Below are positions 1-10,690 of a stretch of DNA of 31,648 nt, piece after piece (position 1 is the first letter of the stretch; every line of letters starts with the position of its first letter). A model generated the notes under the pieces. The model was given only the letters and a program-made list of their open reading frames with translations, had not been told where the DNA came from and searched no databases. The position numbers and the translations under genes are program-made. This DNA comes from Arachnopeziza araneosa. Lineage: Eukaryota; Ascomycota; Leotiomycetes; Helotiales; Arachnopezizaceae. Where the stretch lies: NCBI GenBank assembly GCA_003988855.1, contig QYAI01000227.1, positions 6,767 to 38,414 on the forward strand, given 5' to 3'.

Positions 1-770
1 TAGCTTATTACTAGCTTTACTATATATAAACTAATAACTTTAACTTAATTAATACTAAATATTTAAATTACTTTATTACTAGCTTTACTATATATAAACT
101 AATAACTTTAACTTAATAAATGCTAAATGATTTAAATTTACTTACTACTAGCTTTATTATATATAAACTAATAATATTATTAATACTAAAATTTATTAAA
201 ACTAAATAAATAACTATAATTTTTTTTAAAATATAAACTACTGCTATTATTGCTTAATAAGTAACAATATTAATTAATACTAAATATTTTTAATTTGCTT
301 ACTATAAGCTTTACTATATACTAACTAATAACTTAATTAATATTAAATATTTTAAATTTGCTTACTTTAATTAATACTAAACATTTTAAATTTACTTGTT
401 ATTAGCTTTGTTATATATAAACTAACAATATTATTTATACTAAAATTTGTTAAAACTAGACAAACAACTATAAAATAATTTTTTAAATATAACTATATTA
501 ACTTTGAATTTTTAATTAATACTAAATATTTTAAATTCGCTTATAAGTTTTACAATAAATATTTTACATTTGCTTACTGCTAGCTTTATTATATATAAAC
601 TAATAACTTTGTTAATACTAAAATTTGTTAAACTAAATAAATAATAGTAAAAGGTTTTTGTAATATATAAAAATAACAAATTTTAGTAGTAGTAAAGTAG
701 TAATAATAAAGTTATATAATAAACATTTTAAATTTTCTTGTTATAAGTTTTGCTATATATAAACTTATAG
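1..770. repeat. Degenerate tandem (satellite-like) array
   Basis: A block reading roughly TAGCTTTACTATATATAAAC followed by an AATACTAAATATTTTAAATT-type half recurs near positions 12, 81, 149, 306, 405, 582 and 742. Spacing is irregular (about 68 to 180 bp), so units have lost or gained internal pieces. Units differ mostly by C/T and G/A changes. The array runs off the left edge, so its full length is unknown. No coding potential is seen. It could be a subtelomeric or pericentromeric satellite, but nothing here decides which. Confidence 0.7.
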
Positions 771-1212
771 CAGTTAAAAACGCTTTAGTGTTTTTATAAA
801 GCTTGTACTTTACTTTTTTATATTTTTTTAAAAAAATTTAAACTATTATTATATAAAGTTTAAATTTACTTTTATTTAGCGTTGTAAAAAATTTAAAATA
901 TATTATAAAAAAGTTTTTTTTCTTTAAAAAACTTTTAAAGTAAGCTTTTTAGTTAATAAAAAAGCTAATAGTAAAAATAAACGTTGAAAATAAGTTACAA
1001 TTAAAGTTATTAACTTTTTTGCATAATAGTAGTTTTAAATTTTAGTTTAAACTTTTTTTACTAAATAACTTATATATAACTTATATTAAAAGTATAATAA
1101 AAACTAAAATTTAAAAGTAAAAATATAATTAATATAAAATAAAAAGTAAAAGTTACTTAAACTGCTAAATTTAAACTAGTGTAAAACTTATAGTTTATAA
1201 AACTAATTATAT

Positions 1213-1400
1213 TTTAAAAAATAATAGTTAATGTATTATAACTTTATTTAGTATTTTTTTAAAAGATATTTTAAGTTAAATTAAAAATTAAAGTAAAAAA
1301 CTTAAAATAAGTTTTTAAACTATTAGTTTATAAAGTAATATTTATAAAATATAATTAATTAATTAATTAAGTTAAATATAATATTTTTACTTAAATTAAA
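1213..1400 (+). repeat. Dispersed repeat B, copy 1 (partial)
   Basis: This stretch aligns by eye with 6858-7020, 16840-17000 and 25600-25760. The shared landmarks, in order, are a TTTAGTATTTT-like block, ATATTTTAAGTTAAAT, a TTATAAAGTA block and an AATTAATTAAGTTAAATAT block. It is the most diverged of the four copies and lacks the right-hand part (the GTTTAATAAAGC duplications and the TTACGTAAC end). It is presumably a heavily mutated transposon fragment of unknown class. Confidence 0.5.
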
Positions 1401-1414
1401 AAAAGCTACTATTT

Positions 1415-2000
1415 TATTTAAAACTTTTAGTAAGTTTTTTTAGTTTATATAACTTTTTTATACTAGACTTTGTAATTTTTAATATTATTATTTTTAACTA
1501 GTATAGTTTTAATACTAAAGTTTTAGCAAAATTTAAATACGTTTAAATTTACTTAAAAACTAGTTATTTATTTTAATATTTATTTTTTAAAAACTTTATT
1601 TATTACTTAATATTTTATTTTTTAGCTAAAAGTATTAACTTAAATTTTTTATATAGTAAATAACAAAGTTATAAGTAATAAGCTTTTTATATTATTAAGT
1701 TTAATATTTGCTTTTTTACATTTACATTTTACTTATTTATTTAAATTGTTTTTTTATACTTTTGTTTTATTTTTTTATTAATATTTTTATTTTGTTAACT
1801 AAGTTTCGTAGCTTTATATTTACTAGTTTTTTTTATTTTATACTTTTTGTTTTTATTTAAACTAGTAAATAAAAATTGTAAAAATTACTTATTTTTTTTT
1901 AAAGTTTTTAAAACTAGCTATTTTGTTTATTTATATAGTACTTGTATTTTATTACTTAAGTTTTAATTTTAATAATGCATTTGTATTTGTATACTTTTTT
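1415..2000 (-). pseudogene. Decayed transposon ORF, family 6 copy A
   Basis: Read on the minus strand, one frame gives runs of lysine-, asparagine- and leucine-rich sequence broken only by TAA/TAG, as expected if Trp and Gln codons were RIP-mutated. About 1556-1700 matches the translation of 22200-22390 (minus strand): both contain a segment resembling NT(L/F)S-K-(L/I)KY*-K-K----SF*VN(F/L)N, with stops in the same places. A protein-level match between two copies indicates a former coding repeat. The family is not recognised; no RT, integrase or DDE motif was found. Ends are approximate. Confidence 0.4.
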
Positions 2001-2009
2001 AACTTTGTA

Positions 2010-4440
2010 TTTACTATGTATTTTGTTTAAAAAAACTACTAGTTTAGAAAACAATTAGTTATTTTAAAACTACTATTTTAAAATAAATTAAAAATAACAT
2101 TGTAGTTTATAACTATAGTAAATTTATTACTATTTAAATATTAAAAAAGTTTTTATAATACTTAAACAAGTATGTTTATTTTTAACTTAGTAATTTAGTA
2201 GTTTTGCTTAGCTAACGTTAATTTTTTAAAAAAATATAAAATTAGTTTTTTATTTATTTATTTAATTTAGTATAAAGTTACTTTATATTTAAATTATTTA
2301 CTTTTATTTACATAAAGTATAAATAGTACTTTAAAATTTAAAAATACTAGTATTAAAAAGTTATAAAAATAGTTTTTAAGTAGTTAAAAAGCTTTTTTGC
2401 ATTTTATTATTAATTTTAGTATAACTTGTAGTTTTTTTAAATTTAGTTTTAAAAATTTAAGCTTTTTTTACTTCTTGCTAAAACTACTAATAAAGCTAAT
2501 TTAGTAAAGTTTAGTTTTTTTTTACTTTAATATATTACGTAACTAAATAATTTTAAAATAAACTAAACAAGCTACTATAGTTATATAGTAAAAGAAAAAT
2601 TTAGTAATATTTTAAAAAATTAAAAGCTATTTTAAATTAAACTACAGTTTTTAAAAATAACTACTTATAAATTATATTTGTTTTTATAGTATTGTTAAAC
2701 TAAGCTAAAATATATAATACTTTAAAGCTTATATAAATAGCTAAATAAAGTAGTATTTTTTATAAAAACAATATTACTTTTAAATATTTTAAAATATTTA
2801 GTATTTTATTTAAGTTTTTATAGTATTATTTTACTATTTAAAAAAAACAATAATGTTATTAATATATATTAGTATAAATTACTATAAGTATAAGCTAAAT
2901 AATAACTTTGTTTTATATTAAAAAAACTAGCGTTAATATAAGTTGTATTATTACTACTATTAATTATTTGCGTTTTTGTATAGTATTACTATTGTATTTT
3001 TAATTAGTTTTTTAGTGTTAATTTTTATTAAAAAAAAATTTTATTATATTTAAACTTAAAAAATTGTTATTTTTTTAGTAATAATAAAATTATATTTTAT
3101 TTTAGTAAAAAATAAACATTTAGTTTAATTTTAGTATTAGCTTTTTTTAAATTAATAACTAGTTTTGGCTTTTTATTTTTTATTATTATAAATACTAGTA
3201 ATAAAGCTAGTAAAACTATTTTTAGTACTTATTTAATACTATAAAATTTAAAATATTTTTATTTTTTTTAAATAGTACTATTATTAGTATATTACTATCA
3301 AAACGTTTTAGTTATAGCTTAAAAAGTATATTATATTTAAATATTATTTTATTAAATTGTAATTTAATTTTTAATTTTTAATAATTAAAAATATTTAGTT
3401 ATTTTTTTTTAAATAATTAAGCTAAAAATAATAGTTATTAAACTTTTTTTTAAGTTTAGTTTATTATTTTAATATATATAAAAATCTTTTAAGTTTATTT
3501 TTAACTTATTTATTTTATAGTAGTTTTATTTAAGCACTTTAGCGTTAAGTAGTTTAGTTTTGCTTTTATTTATTTTTATAAAAATGTTTATAATAAAAAA
3601 AATTCTTTTATTTAAGTATTTTATAAGTTAAAAAAAAATTTAATATTTTTTTACTTATTTTAGCTAGAAAGTATATAAAGCTAGTACTAAAAGTAGTATA
3701 TAGTAAGTATTGTAGTATTTTGTTTATAATTTTGTTAATTAAACTTTTAAATTTTAATAGTAATAAATTATACTAGCGTTATTTTAAAAAGCTTAGTTTG
3801 TTTTTACGTAAATATTAATATATACTATTTATTTTTTATTTTTTATTTATTTACTATATAAGTTTAAAATAAAGAAAATTTAACATTTATTTTGTTTGTT
3901 GTTTTGTATTTTACTAGAAAATTAATATATTTATATTTTTTTACTTTTTTTAATACTTTTTAATTAAATTACATACTTAGTTTTTTAAAAATTAAAGTTA
4001 TATTTTTTTTAAATACTGTTTGTTTTTTTATAATTAATGTTAAACTACTAAAGTTTATATAAAAAAAGCTATTTACTTGTTTTATTTACTAAAAAAGCTT
4101 TAGTAAATATGTTTAACACGTAGTTTTGCTTATTAACAAATATTGTTATTTATTTTAAAAAAATTAGTTATTTTTTTTAATTTTAGTTTAAGTTTTTTTA
4201 ATAGTATTTTTATTTTATTTTACTAATTATATTATTATATTATTTATACTTTTTTTTTCTTAAGCTACTTAAATTAAAGTTAAAGTAATTATAACTTTTT
4301 TAGTTTTAAAGCAGCTTTTTAGTTTTTAAAATACAATATAGTATACTACTTTAAATAATTTTTTTGTAAAAATTTTAAAATTATTTTAAAATAAATTTAA
4401 TAAATTATTATTTATATAGTTATATAGTATATATTCTTGT
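2010..4440. other. Very AT-rich stretch, no gene seen
   Basis: This 2.4-kb stretch is T-rich on the + strand, with almost no CpG and stops in every frame. A minus-strand reading at about 3270-3300 that resembles a YADD-type reverse transcriptase box was examined and not accepted, because the flanking sequence does not support it. It is probably fully RIP-mutated transposon sequence whose identity cannot be recovered by eye. No RNA gene or convincing repeat copy was seen. Confidence 0.5.
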
Positions 4441-4454
4441 ATTTTAGCTTTAAA

Positions 4455-4873
4455 GTATTATATAAAAAGCAAAAAAGCAGCTAATAAAATAAAAATTTTG
4501 TTAGTTTTTAGCTAGCTTTCGATAGTATATTTCAAAAGAACAACTAAAGTAAAAAACTTAGAATATAAACAACGTATGCATAAGAAAAGCTTATAAACTA
4601 GTACAAACAACAAATAAAAAACAAGTAAATAAATTAATATATTAGTATAAAAAAAATATTAACAAAATTCGTGTAATTAATGCTTTATTCGTAACAACGC
4701 AATTTATTTTCTTTTTTCTACTTATAAATCTTTTACTGTGTGTGCTTTGTATATTTTCTATTTTTTTTTTATGTAAGTGCTTTGTAGAACTTTTTTTATA
4801 AAAAGTTCTACGCACATGCTCTTGCTAGTAAAATAACGAAAAAATGTTATGCACTTTAGAACTTTACTATACT
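4455..4873 (+). repeat. Dispersed repeat A, copy 1
   Basis: This repeat of about 420 bp aligns along its length with 21557-21996 in the same orientation. Landmarks in order are a TATATAAAA box (4461), AGCTAATAAAATAA (about 4479), a GCTTTCGATA block (about 4515), TAATTAATGCTTTATT (about 4675), a TATAAATCTT block (4725), a hairpin (4785-4810) and a terminal CTTTAGAACTTTACTATA block. It keeps more C and G than its surroundings, including several CpGs. A TATA-like box followed by AATAAA resembles an LTR or promoter-bearing element, but no TG...CA ends or TSD were found. Class unknown. Confidence 0.6.
4785..4810. other. Hairpin inside repeat A
   Basis: This is a perfect 11-bp stem (TAGAACTTTTT with its complement AAAAAGTTCTA) around a 4-nt TTAT loop. 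The repeat copy at 21909-21928 keeps an 8-bp stem with the same loop; one G-to-A change in the outer stem breaks the rest. Conservation in both copies suggests the structure belonged to the active element, for example as a terminator or RNA fold, but no function is shown. Confidence 0.6.
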
Positions 4874-4879
4874 AGTTTA

Positions 4880-6850
4880 AAAAAAACGCAAATATAATAA
4901 AAAAAAAGTATTTTAGTAGTAGTAGTAAGAGTAAATACTTATTAAACTTATACTTTTACAACTGCTATAAAGTTTTTTTAAAGTAAACGTAATTATAAAT
5001 AAAGTTTTTAATAAAAGTACAATTAAGCTAGTAAACTTGCTATATTAAAATTACTTTACTAATACTTTAAAAAAAGTTAAAAGTATTATAGTAAAAGTAG
5101 CGCTAATATAAAAAAAACTTTTTAAACTTTAAAGTAAAGCTTTACGCTAAATTATTATAAAAGCAAAAATTAAAACAAAAAATACACAAAAGTAAAATTA
5201 TTAGCGTTGCTATTACTTAAGTAAAAATAAAGTAAATAAAGTAGTTTAAAAAGCAAAGAAGCAAATTTAAACTATAGTTAATAAAGTTAAAAATTTATAC
5301 AAAGCTAGTAGAATTTATTCTTAAAAAAAAATATAAAAAAATAAAAATCTATATTAGTAAATACAATATACTAGTAAATTTATAAATTTATTACTTTTTA
5401 ACAATATTTATAAACTAAATCAAAATTTAACTTTTGCTAAACTTAAAGCTTTTAAGTTTTTTTTGCGCTATTACAAGCTTTTATTAAAGTAATAAAAACT
5501 TTAATTTAAGCGTTTCTATAGCTTTTTTTAAAAATAATTATATTAATATTTTATTTAATTCGAAAGTAAAATAAAGTACTAATATAAACTACTTAAAAAG
5601 TAACAATAATTCTAATACTAGTACTTTAGTAGATTTTATAAATTTAATTTAGAAAAATGCAAATTTCGTTAGTTTAAAAGTTTAAATAAATAAATTAAGT
5701 TATTTTATACTACTATTTATATATAAAAATACTTTAATTTTTAAGTTCTAGCTTTTACATTTGCTGCTTACTGCGATTTGCTTGTAAACAAGAAACTAGC
5801 TATTATTATTATTTTTTAGTTTTAGATATTTTTGCAAAAAAAAAGTTTTAAGTTTTTTTAAAGTTTTTTTTTTTTAGCTTTTCTAAACATGCTAGTTTAC
5901 TAAAGTTACTTTTTTTTAGTTAAGTTTATACTTATAAATTTTTTAATAATACTGTTTTAAGTTATATATTTTATTATCTAACTATAATTCTTTTTATAAA
6001 TTTACTTTTTTAACTAATTATTAAAAAAATACTTTTAAGTTTTTATTTTTAATAAAATATTAAAAGCTAGTATTTTTACAGTTTTTATTTTATATAAAAA
6101 TATTAGTTTTAGTAGTATAATTACATTTTATAATATATATTAGTTTTAAGCTAAGTAAGTATTTTTTTTAATAAACTATTTAATATTTATTTTTTACTAA
6201 AATAGTTTTTTTTAGTAAAAAATTTTTACTTAATGCTACTTTAAGTTAAAATTTTAAAATTTTATTTTTAAGTTTACTTTATAAATAATTTTTTACTTGT
6301 TTTAACTTATTTTTAAAAAAAATTAATAGTTAAAAGTTTATTTTATATAAGTTATAATTACTTAATTTATTTAAAAAAAGTTTTTTTTATAAAGCTTTTT
6401 ACTTTTTTATTTATTAACTTATTTTTTAGTTTTTTTTAACTAAAAAATTTACTTATATAGTATTAATATTTATTATATTAAATTTTTTAGTTTTTAATAC
6501 TTGTAATATATTTAGTTAACTTATAAATAAATTAGTTTTTTTTGTTTTAAAAACAGTTACTTTTTATTTTTGTTTTGTAATTTTTTAAAAACTATTAATG
6601 TTTAGTTATAAAAACTTTTTTTTAGTTTTTAAAACAAAATATAAGTTTTTTTTAAAAGTTTTTACTTTTATAATTTTTTATAATACTTGTTATTAAAGCT
6701 ATATTGCTTTATTTTATTACTTAAGTTATATAGCTTTATAAGTTTATTATATATTTTAATATTAGTTTAATGTGTAGTAAACAATTTTAAAACTATATTA
6801 TAAATTTTTTTTTTTAAATTTTTAATATTTTTTTTTTAAAATTTTATGCT
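4880..6850. other. AT-rich stretch with strand asymmetry
   Basis: The left part (about 4890-5560) is A-rich on the + strand and has a weakly coding-like look: lysine-rich + strand translations broken by TAA/TAG only. The right part (about 5700-6830) is T-rich with long T runs. Such a switch is what two divergent or adjacent decayed transposon genes would leave after RIP. No family could be named, no motif was found, and no frame stays open for a useful length. Confidence 0.35.
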
Positions 6851-6857
6851 ATTATAT

Positions 6858-7020
6858 AAGTATTTTAAAAAATAGTACTTAAAGTATTATAGCTATATTA
6901 AATAATTTACTAAATACTATTTTAGTTTAAATTAAAAATTAAAGTAAAAAAACACAAATGTAATTTTAAACAATTAAGTTAAGTTAAGTATATAGCTTTT
7001 ATTTAAAATAAAAAAACTAT
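6858..7020 (+). repeat. Dispersed repeat B, copy 2 (cut short)
   Basis: It matches 16800-17000 and 25575-25760: an AAAGTATTATAGCTA block, TTAAATACTATTTTA-like and AGTTAAATTAAAAATTAAAG-like blocks, and the well-kept TATATAGCTTTTATTTAAAAT. It is followed by a stretch resembling the start of repeat A and then by LTR1 at 7091. The right-hand part of repeat B is missing. Confidence 0.55.
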
Positions 7021-7021
7021 T

Positions 7022-7090
7022 GTATAAAAGTTAAAAAACAGCTAATAAAATAAAAGTTTTATTAGTTTTTAAGTAACTTTTAATATATAT
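7022..7090 (+). repeat. Dispersed repeat A, left-end fragment
   Basis: TATAAAAGTTAAAAAACAGC, then TAATAAAATAAAAGTTTTATTAG, matches the first 60 bp of the two full repeat A copies (4455 and 21557). It ends exactly where the LTR1 copy at 7091 begins, and the rest of repeat A does not resume after the LTR. It sits directly after a repeat B fragment, so the junction is a mosaic of at least three elements. Confidence 0.45.
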
Positions 7091-7308
7091 TGTTACAAAG
7101 CTAATTTTAAAGCTTTGAAAAAGTAAAGTTAAAAGCTTTAATAAACTATTTTAAGCTAAAAAAAAAAACAAGAAGCTTTAAAATTTACAGTAAGTTTTAT
7201 CTAGCTTAAACGTGTTTAATTGCGCTAGTTTGCTTAGTAGCTTAGCTGCAGCTTTGCAAAGTTGCTTTAAGTACGTAATTACAAATAAGAAGTTCTAAAT
7301 TCGTAATA
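7091..7308 (-). mobile_element. Solo LTR, family LTR1 (no TSD)
   Basis: This 218-bp element begins TGTTACAAAGC and ends TTCGTAATA. It carries the LTR1 landmarks: AACTATTTTAAGC, an A-rich tract, GCGCTAGTTTGC, AGCTGCAGC and TACGTAATTAC. Flanks are TATAT and CTATT, not a match, and the repeat to its left does not resume to its right. One flank was therefore probably rearranged after insertion. Internally it combines a duplicated ACGTGTTTAATTGCGC-type segment with the GTAGC variant, so it looks intermediate between the two LTR1 sub-types. Confidence 0.8.
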
Positions 7309-7613
7309 CTATTTATTTAAACTTAAGCTACTAAAATTTATTAAAGTATATTTTGTATTTTATATAAACTAGTTTAGAAAAGCTACTATAGATTTACTAC
7401 TAAGCTAATTAAACTTAAAGCTAGTACTAGTATAAGTTAATAACTAAAAAAAATATAAAGTAAAAAAATTTCTAGTAGTAAAGCTTTTTTAAAAAAAACT
7501 TTAGTATAAAATAAAGTAAAAAAGCTAAAATAATAGCTTAAAGTAGTATTTAACTATAACTTTAAGCAATAGCTTTTTAGTACTATAGTAGTTTTATAAA
7601 GTAAATTTAAAAA

Positions 7614-7784
7614 TATTACAAACTAAAGTTAAACTACAAGTAGTGTAAAAATAACTTTAATTAAAACTATTTAAAGTAAAAAAATAAAAAAAGTTTAAAA
7701 AAAACTAAAACTAACTATAAAAATACTGCTAAGTTTTACTGCTTTTGCTTAACTTTAAAAAAGTTACGTATCTAGTTTGTAACA
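7614..7784 (-). mobile_element. Solo LTR, family LTR2, TSD AAAAA
   Basis: This 171-bp element runs from TATTACAAAC to TTTGTAACA and is flanked by AAAAA on both sides (7609-7613 and 7785-7789), weak evidence in such A-rich sequence. It shares over its whole length the LTR2 core (AACTTTAATTAAAAC, ACTATTTAAAG, AAATACTGC, CTGCTTTTGCTTA). Compared with the 14708 copy, CAAGCAG has become CAAGTAG and CTGC has become CTAC. These are CpA-to-TpA and TpG-to-TpA changes, typical of RIP. Confidence 0.85.
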
Positions 7785-8143
7785 AAAAAGCTAAAACTTT
7801 TAATAAATTTATAGTACTAGTTAAACTATACAAAAAACAATAAATACTTAAAGCTAAGAAAAAACAATAATTTATTTAAAAACTAAAATACTAAAACTAG
7901 TATAAAACAAGCTTAAATAGCAATAAAAAAAAGTATAAGCATTATTAATTAAAAATAGTATTTTTTTTTAAAGAAATTAATGCTAAAGTTTTACTAATTT
8001 ACATTGTTTTTAACTAACTAATTATATTTGTTTAATATTAAACAAATTAAACGTTATATAATATATACAAAAGCTAAACTTAACAAACAAATAAATAAAA
8101 AAGTTAAACTTAAAAACAAGTTTATTTAAAAAAAAAAAAGTAT

Positions 8144-8344
8144 TATTATAAACTTAAAACTTTTTATTTTAAATTACGTGCTATAAAGTAAACTTGTAAA
8201 ACTTTAGATAAGCATTTAAGCAAACTAGCGCGTTTTAGCGTATTTAAAATAAACAAAACTTACTGTAAATTTTAAAGTTTTTTTTTTTTTTTTTTTTTTA
8301 GCTTAAAATAGTTTAAATAAATCTTTTAATTTAGCTTTGTAACA
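8144..8344 (+). mobile_element. Solo LTR, family LTR1 (diverged)
   Basis: This 201-bp element runs from TATTATAAACTTAAAAC to CTTTGTAACA. It includes TTACGTGC, CTAGCGCGTTTTAGCG and a run of 22 T (8278-8299) at the place where less-damaged copies have a T-rich tract with C interruptions. Flanks AGTAT and ATATC do not match. The next LTR1 at 8600 has the same orientation, but that one has its own flanking duplication, so the two are not the ends of one element. Confidence 0.8.
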
Positions 8345-8373
8345 ATATCTAGCGAAATACTAGACGTAGCTAT

Positions 8374-8395
8374 TATATATATATATATATATATA
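8374..8395. repeat. (TA)11 microsatellite
   Basis: An uninterrupted run of 11 TA units lies 29 bp right of an LTR1 copy. It is a simple repeat, and no further role can be read from it. Confidence 0.85.
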
Positions 8396-8599
8396 ACTAA
8401 ATTTAAGAATTTAAAACAAAACACTTAAAATAATAAATACTAAACAGTATATTGTAATTATATTTAAAAAAAAATTTGTATAATTAAATAAGTAAAAAAG
8501 TAAATGTATTAGTTTACTTTACTTTAAGTAGTAAAGATTAAAAATAAAAAGCTTTTATACAAGTATTTTATATTACTTATATATTAAGCTTATTTTTGC

Positions 8600-8796
8600 T
8601 ATTACAAACTTAAAACTTTTTATTTGTAATTACGTGTTTTAAAGTAAACTTACAAAGCTATAGCTAAGTATTTAAGCAAACTAGCGCATTCTAACGCGTT
8701 TAAAGTAAATAAAACTTATTGTAGATTTTAAAAGTTTTTTTTTTTTAAATAAAGTTTTTAACTTGCTTTTTAAGCTTTTAATTTAGCTTTGTAATA
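8600..8796 (+). mobile_element. Solo LTR, family LTR1, TSD TTTGC/TTTAC
   Basis: This 197-bp element begins TATTACAAACTTAAAAC and ends CTTTGTAATA. Left flank TTTGC and right flank TTTAC differ by a single G-to-A change, as expected for a 5-bp duplication hit once by RIP. Internal landmarks are TAATTACGTG, GCAAACTAGCGCATTCTAACGCG (duplicated-GCGC sub-type) and the T-rich tract. Confidence 0.85.
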
Positions 8797-8799
8797 TTT

Positions 8800-9690
8800 A
8801 CTTTTTTAAATAAAAATAAACAAGTAGCTTATATTTTTACTTTTCTAGCTAATAAAGCTTTTTTTATAATATTTATTATTTATATTAAGCTAAACTTATA
8901 TAAAACAATTTTTTTGTATTAGAAAATTATTTTATTTAAAAAAAAAATTTAATTTCGAAATTTAAACTATAAACGTTATATACTTTTATTACGCTATTTT
9001 TTTATTGCGTTTAAGTAATAAGTAAGTTAGAAATCGAAATTTGTTAAACTTTATTTATTTATAAAAAAATTAAAAATTTACTTAATATTACTACTTTTAA
9101 TATTAAAGTATTATAAAATAAAAAAACTAAATATACATATTGCTATAGTTTACTACTGCTAAAATAAAATTTTACTTTGTAAAACTAGAAAATTATTTTC
9201 TGTAGCTATATTAAAGTATTTGTAAAAATACTTTAGTTTACTAAAAGCTTAAAGTTTTTAAAAAAATAACAAAAGCAATAATACTACTTTATGTAAGCTT
9301 AAGCTTAAGTTTAAATAAATTTAAAGATTTTTTAAAATATATTAAATACTGTTATATATTTAAAGTTTTTATTAGTTTTAAAAAATATATATTTACTTTT
9401 ATTACTAAAAATAAGTAAATAGTATACTTATTTTTTTAATAAAAAAATAAAGCTATTATAAAGTAAGCTATAGTTATTTTTTTTTAAAAAAGTTTAAATT
9501 TACTTAAAAAATAAATAATTAATATGTTATAAAAAGTTGTTAATTTTTATAACTAATTTTTTTTATAAAAATTAACTAAATATAACTACAAACTTATATT
9601 AAAAACTTTTAAACTAGATTTTGTTTAAATAAGCTATTAGTTTTAAAACTAACATTTATATATTATTAACGTAAATTAGCTTAAGCTTAA
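8800..9690. other. AT-rich stretch, no gene seen
   Basis: There are stops in all frames and no recognised repeat copy. A few CpG sites remain near 8953-9035 (TTTCGAAATT, ATCGAAATTTG). Nothing else could be supported. Confidence 0.5.
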
Positions 9691-9693
9691 GTT

Positions 9694-9719
9694 ATTTATA
9701 ATTAGCGCTAATTATAAAT
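9694..9719. repeat. Perfect 26-bp palindrome
   Basis: The sequence centred on AGCGCT at 9706/9707 is self-complementary for 13 bp on each side. A weaker outer match continues: TAGCTTAA near 9677-9684 pairs with TTAAGCTA near 9720-9727, if a TTAAG-type duplication on the left arm is looped out. It may be the centre of a decayed inverted-repeat element or a cruciform-prone site. Confidence 0.65.
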
Positions 9720-9867
9720 TTAAGCTATTAGTAATAAACTTTATATTTAAGTTATTTTTAATTGTTTTTTTTAATATTTAAACTACTTAAAAAAAGTTAC
9801 AATTAGTAGTTTAATATACGTTAGCAATATAAGTAACTAAGCAAACTAGTAGTTAAAAATTTACTTA

Positions 9868-9905
9868 AGTTTACTAAGTTTACTAAATTTGTAAATTTGC
9901 TAAAT
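9868..9905. repeat. Short AAGTTTACT-type tandem
   Basis: Units of about 9 bp (TTAAGTTTAC, TAAGTTTAC, then TAAATTTGT and TAAATTTGC variants) lie in a row. A similar run lies at 16292-16318. It may be a short satellite or an element tail. Confidence 0.45.
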
Positions 9906-10149
9906 TAGCAAGATTTAAAAATATTACTTTAAGCTTTTTTAGTTAAATTTTTTTTTTACTTTTATAACTTTTTAATAATAACAAAAATTAACAAAAGTAA
10001 TAAAGTAACAGCTGTATAAAAAAAGCTATTTTTTTTTACTTTAAAATAAATAAATAATAAACAATAAAACTATTTTAAAGTATAGCTTTTTATTTTATTT
10101 AAAATAATAATAACTTTGTTTTAAAAGTAGTAATGTAAAATATTTAATG

Positions 10150-10690
10150 TAATTTTTAATTTATATAAAAAAATTTTTAATAATTTTATAATTAACTAAA
10201 AAATTAATAAGTAATTTATTAAACAAGCTAAACATTTGTTAAAAATAAATAAAGCTTAAGTTTTTGCTAAAAAATTAGCTTAATTACTGTTTAAATATTA
10301 TATTGTAAATAAAGCACAATTATTTAAAAAAAAAACACTTTTAGCAAAGCTTATAAAAAATTAATTTTTTTATACTTTATACTAAAAATTAATAAAGTAA
10401 GTACGTTTTTATTTACAAGTTTTATTATAAAAAAAAACAAAAAATACAAGTAGCTTTAACACAAAAATTAAACTAATAAATAATAACAATACAAGTACTA
10501 TAAATAAACACAACTAGTAAAACATTATACAATAACTATTAAAGCAGTAGTTTTTTTATATAATACTTTAATAATTAATTGTTAATTTTACTTAAACATA
10601 TTTAAGCTAAAGCTTTTATTTATTAGTTTGCTTAATAAAAGTTTAATTTCGCATTTTTTAAATAAATTAAATATTTTTAGTTACTTGTAA
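10150..10690 (+). pseudogene. Coding-like relic, unknown family
   Basis: One + frame (codons starting at positions divisible by three, for example AAA CAA GCT at 10221) reads for about 500 nt. Its only interruptions are TAA and TAG, where Gln and Trp would be expected before RIP, and no TGA was noticed. Open runs between stops reach about 30 residues and include FIKQAKHLLKINKA, LLFKYYIVNKAQLFKKK and VRFYLQVLL. The sequence is amphipathic and lysine-rich. It matches no family I recognise, has no second copy in the window, and could be chance in A-rich DNA. Confidence 0.3.

Noticed and set aside
3270..3300. Minus-strand reading like YADDST, a LINE reverse transcriptase box
   Set aside because: Upstream codons do not give the G-PQGS-LSP segment that should precede it, and downstream codons match no RT domain. 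AT-rich sequence makes such short matches easy.
7340..7420. Possible end of a Ty3/gypsy integrase (a FRKATIDLL-like reading)
   Set aside because: Key Pro positions would have to be Lys, which RIP does not produce, and no other integrase motif is near.
8144..8796. Two LTR1 copies in the same orientation as the ends of one short element
   Set aside because: The right copy has its own TTTGC/TTTAC duplication, and the outer flanks (AGTAT, TTTAC) do not match. The 255 bp between holds only a TA microsatellite and AT-rich sequence.
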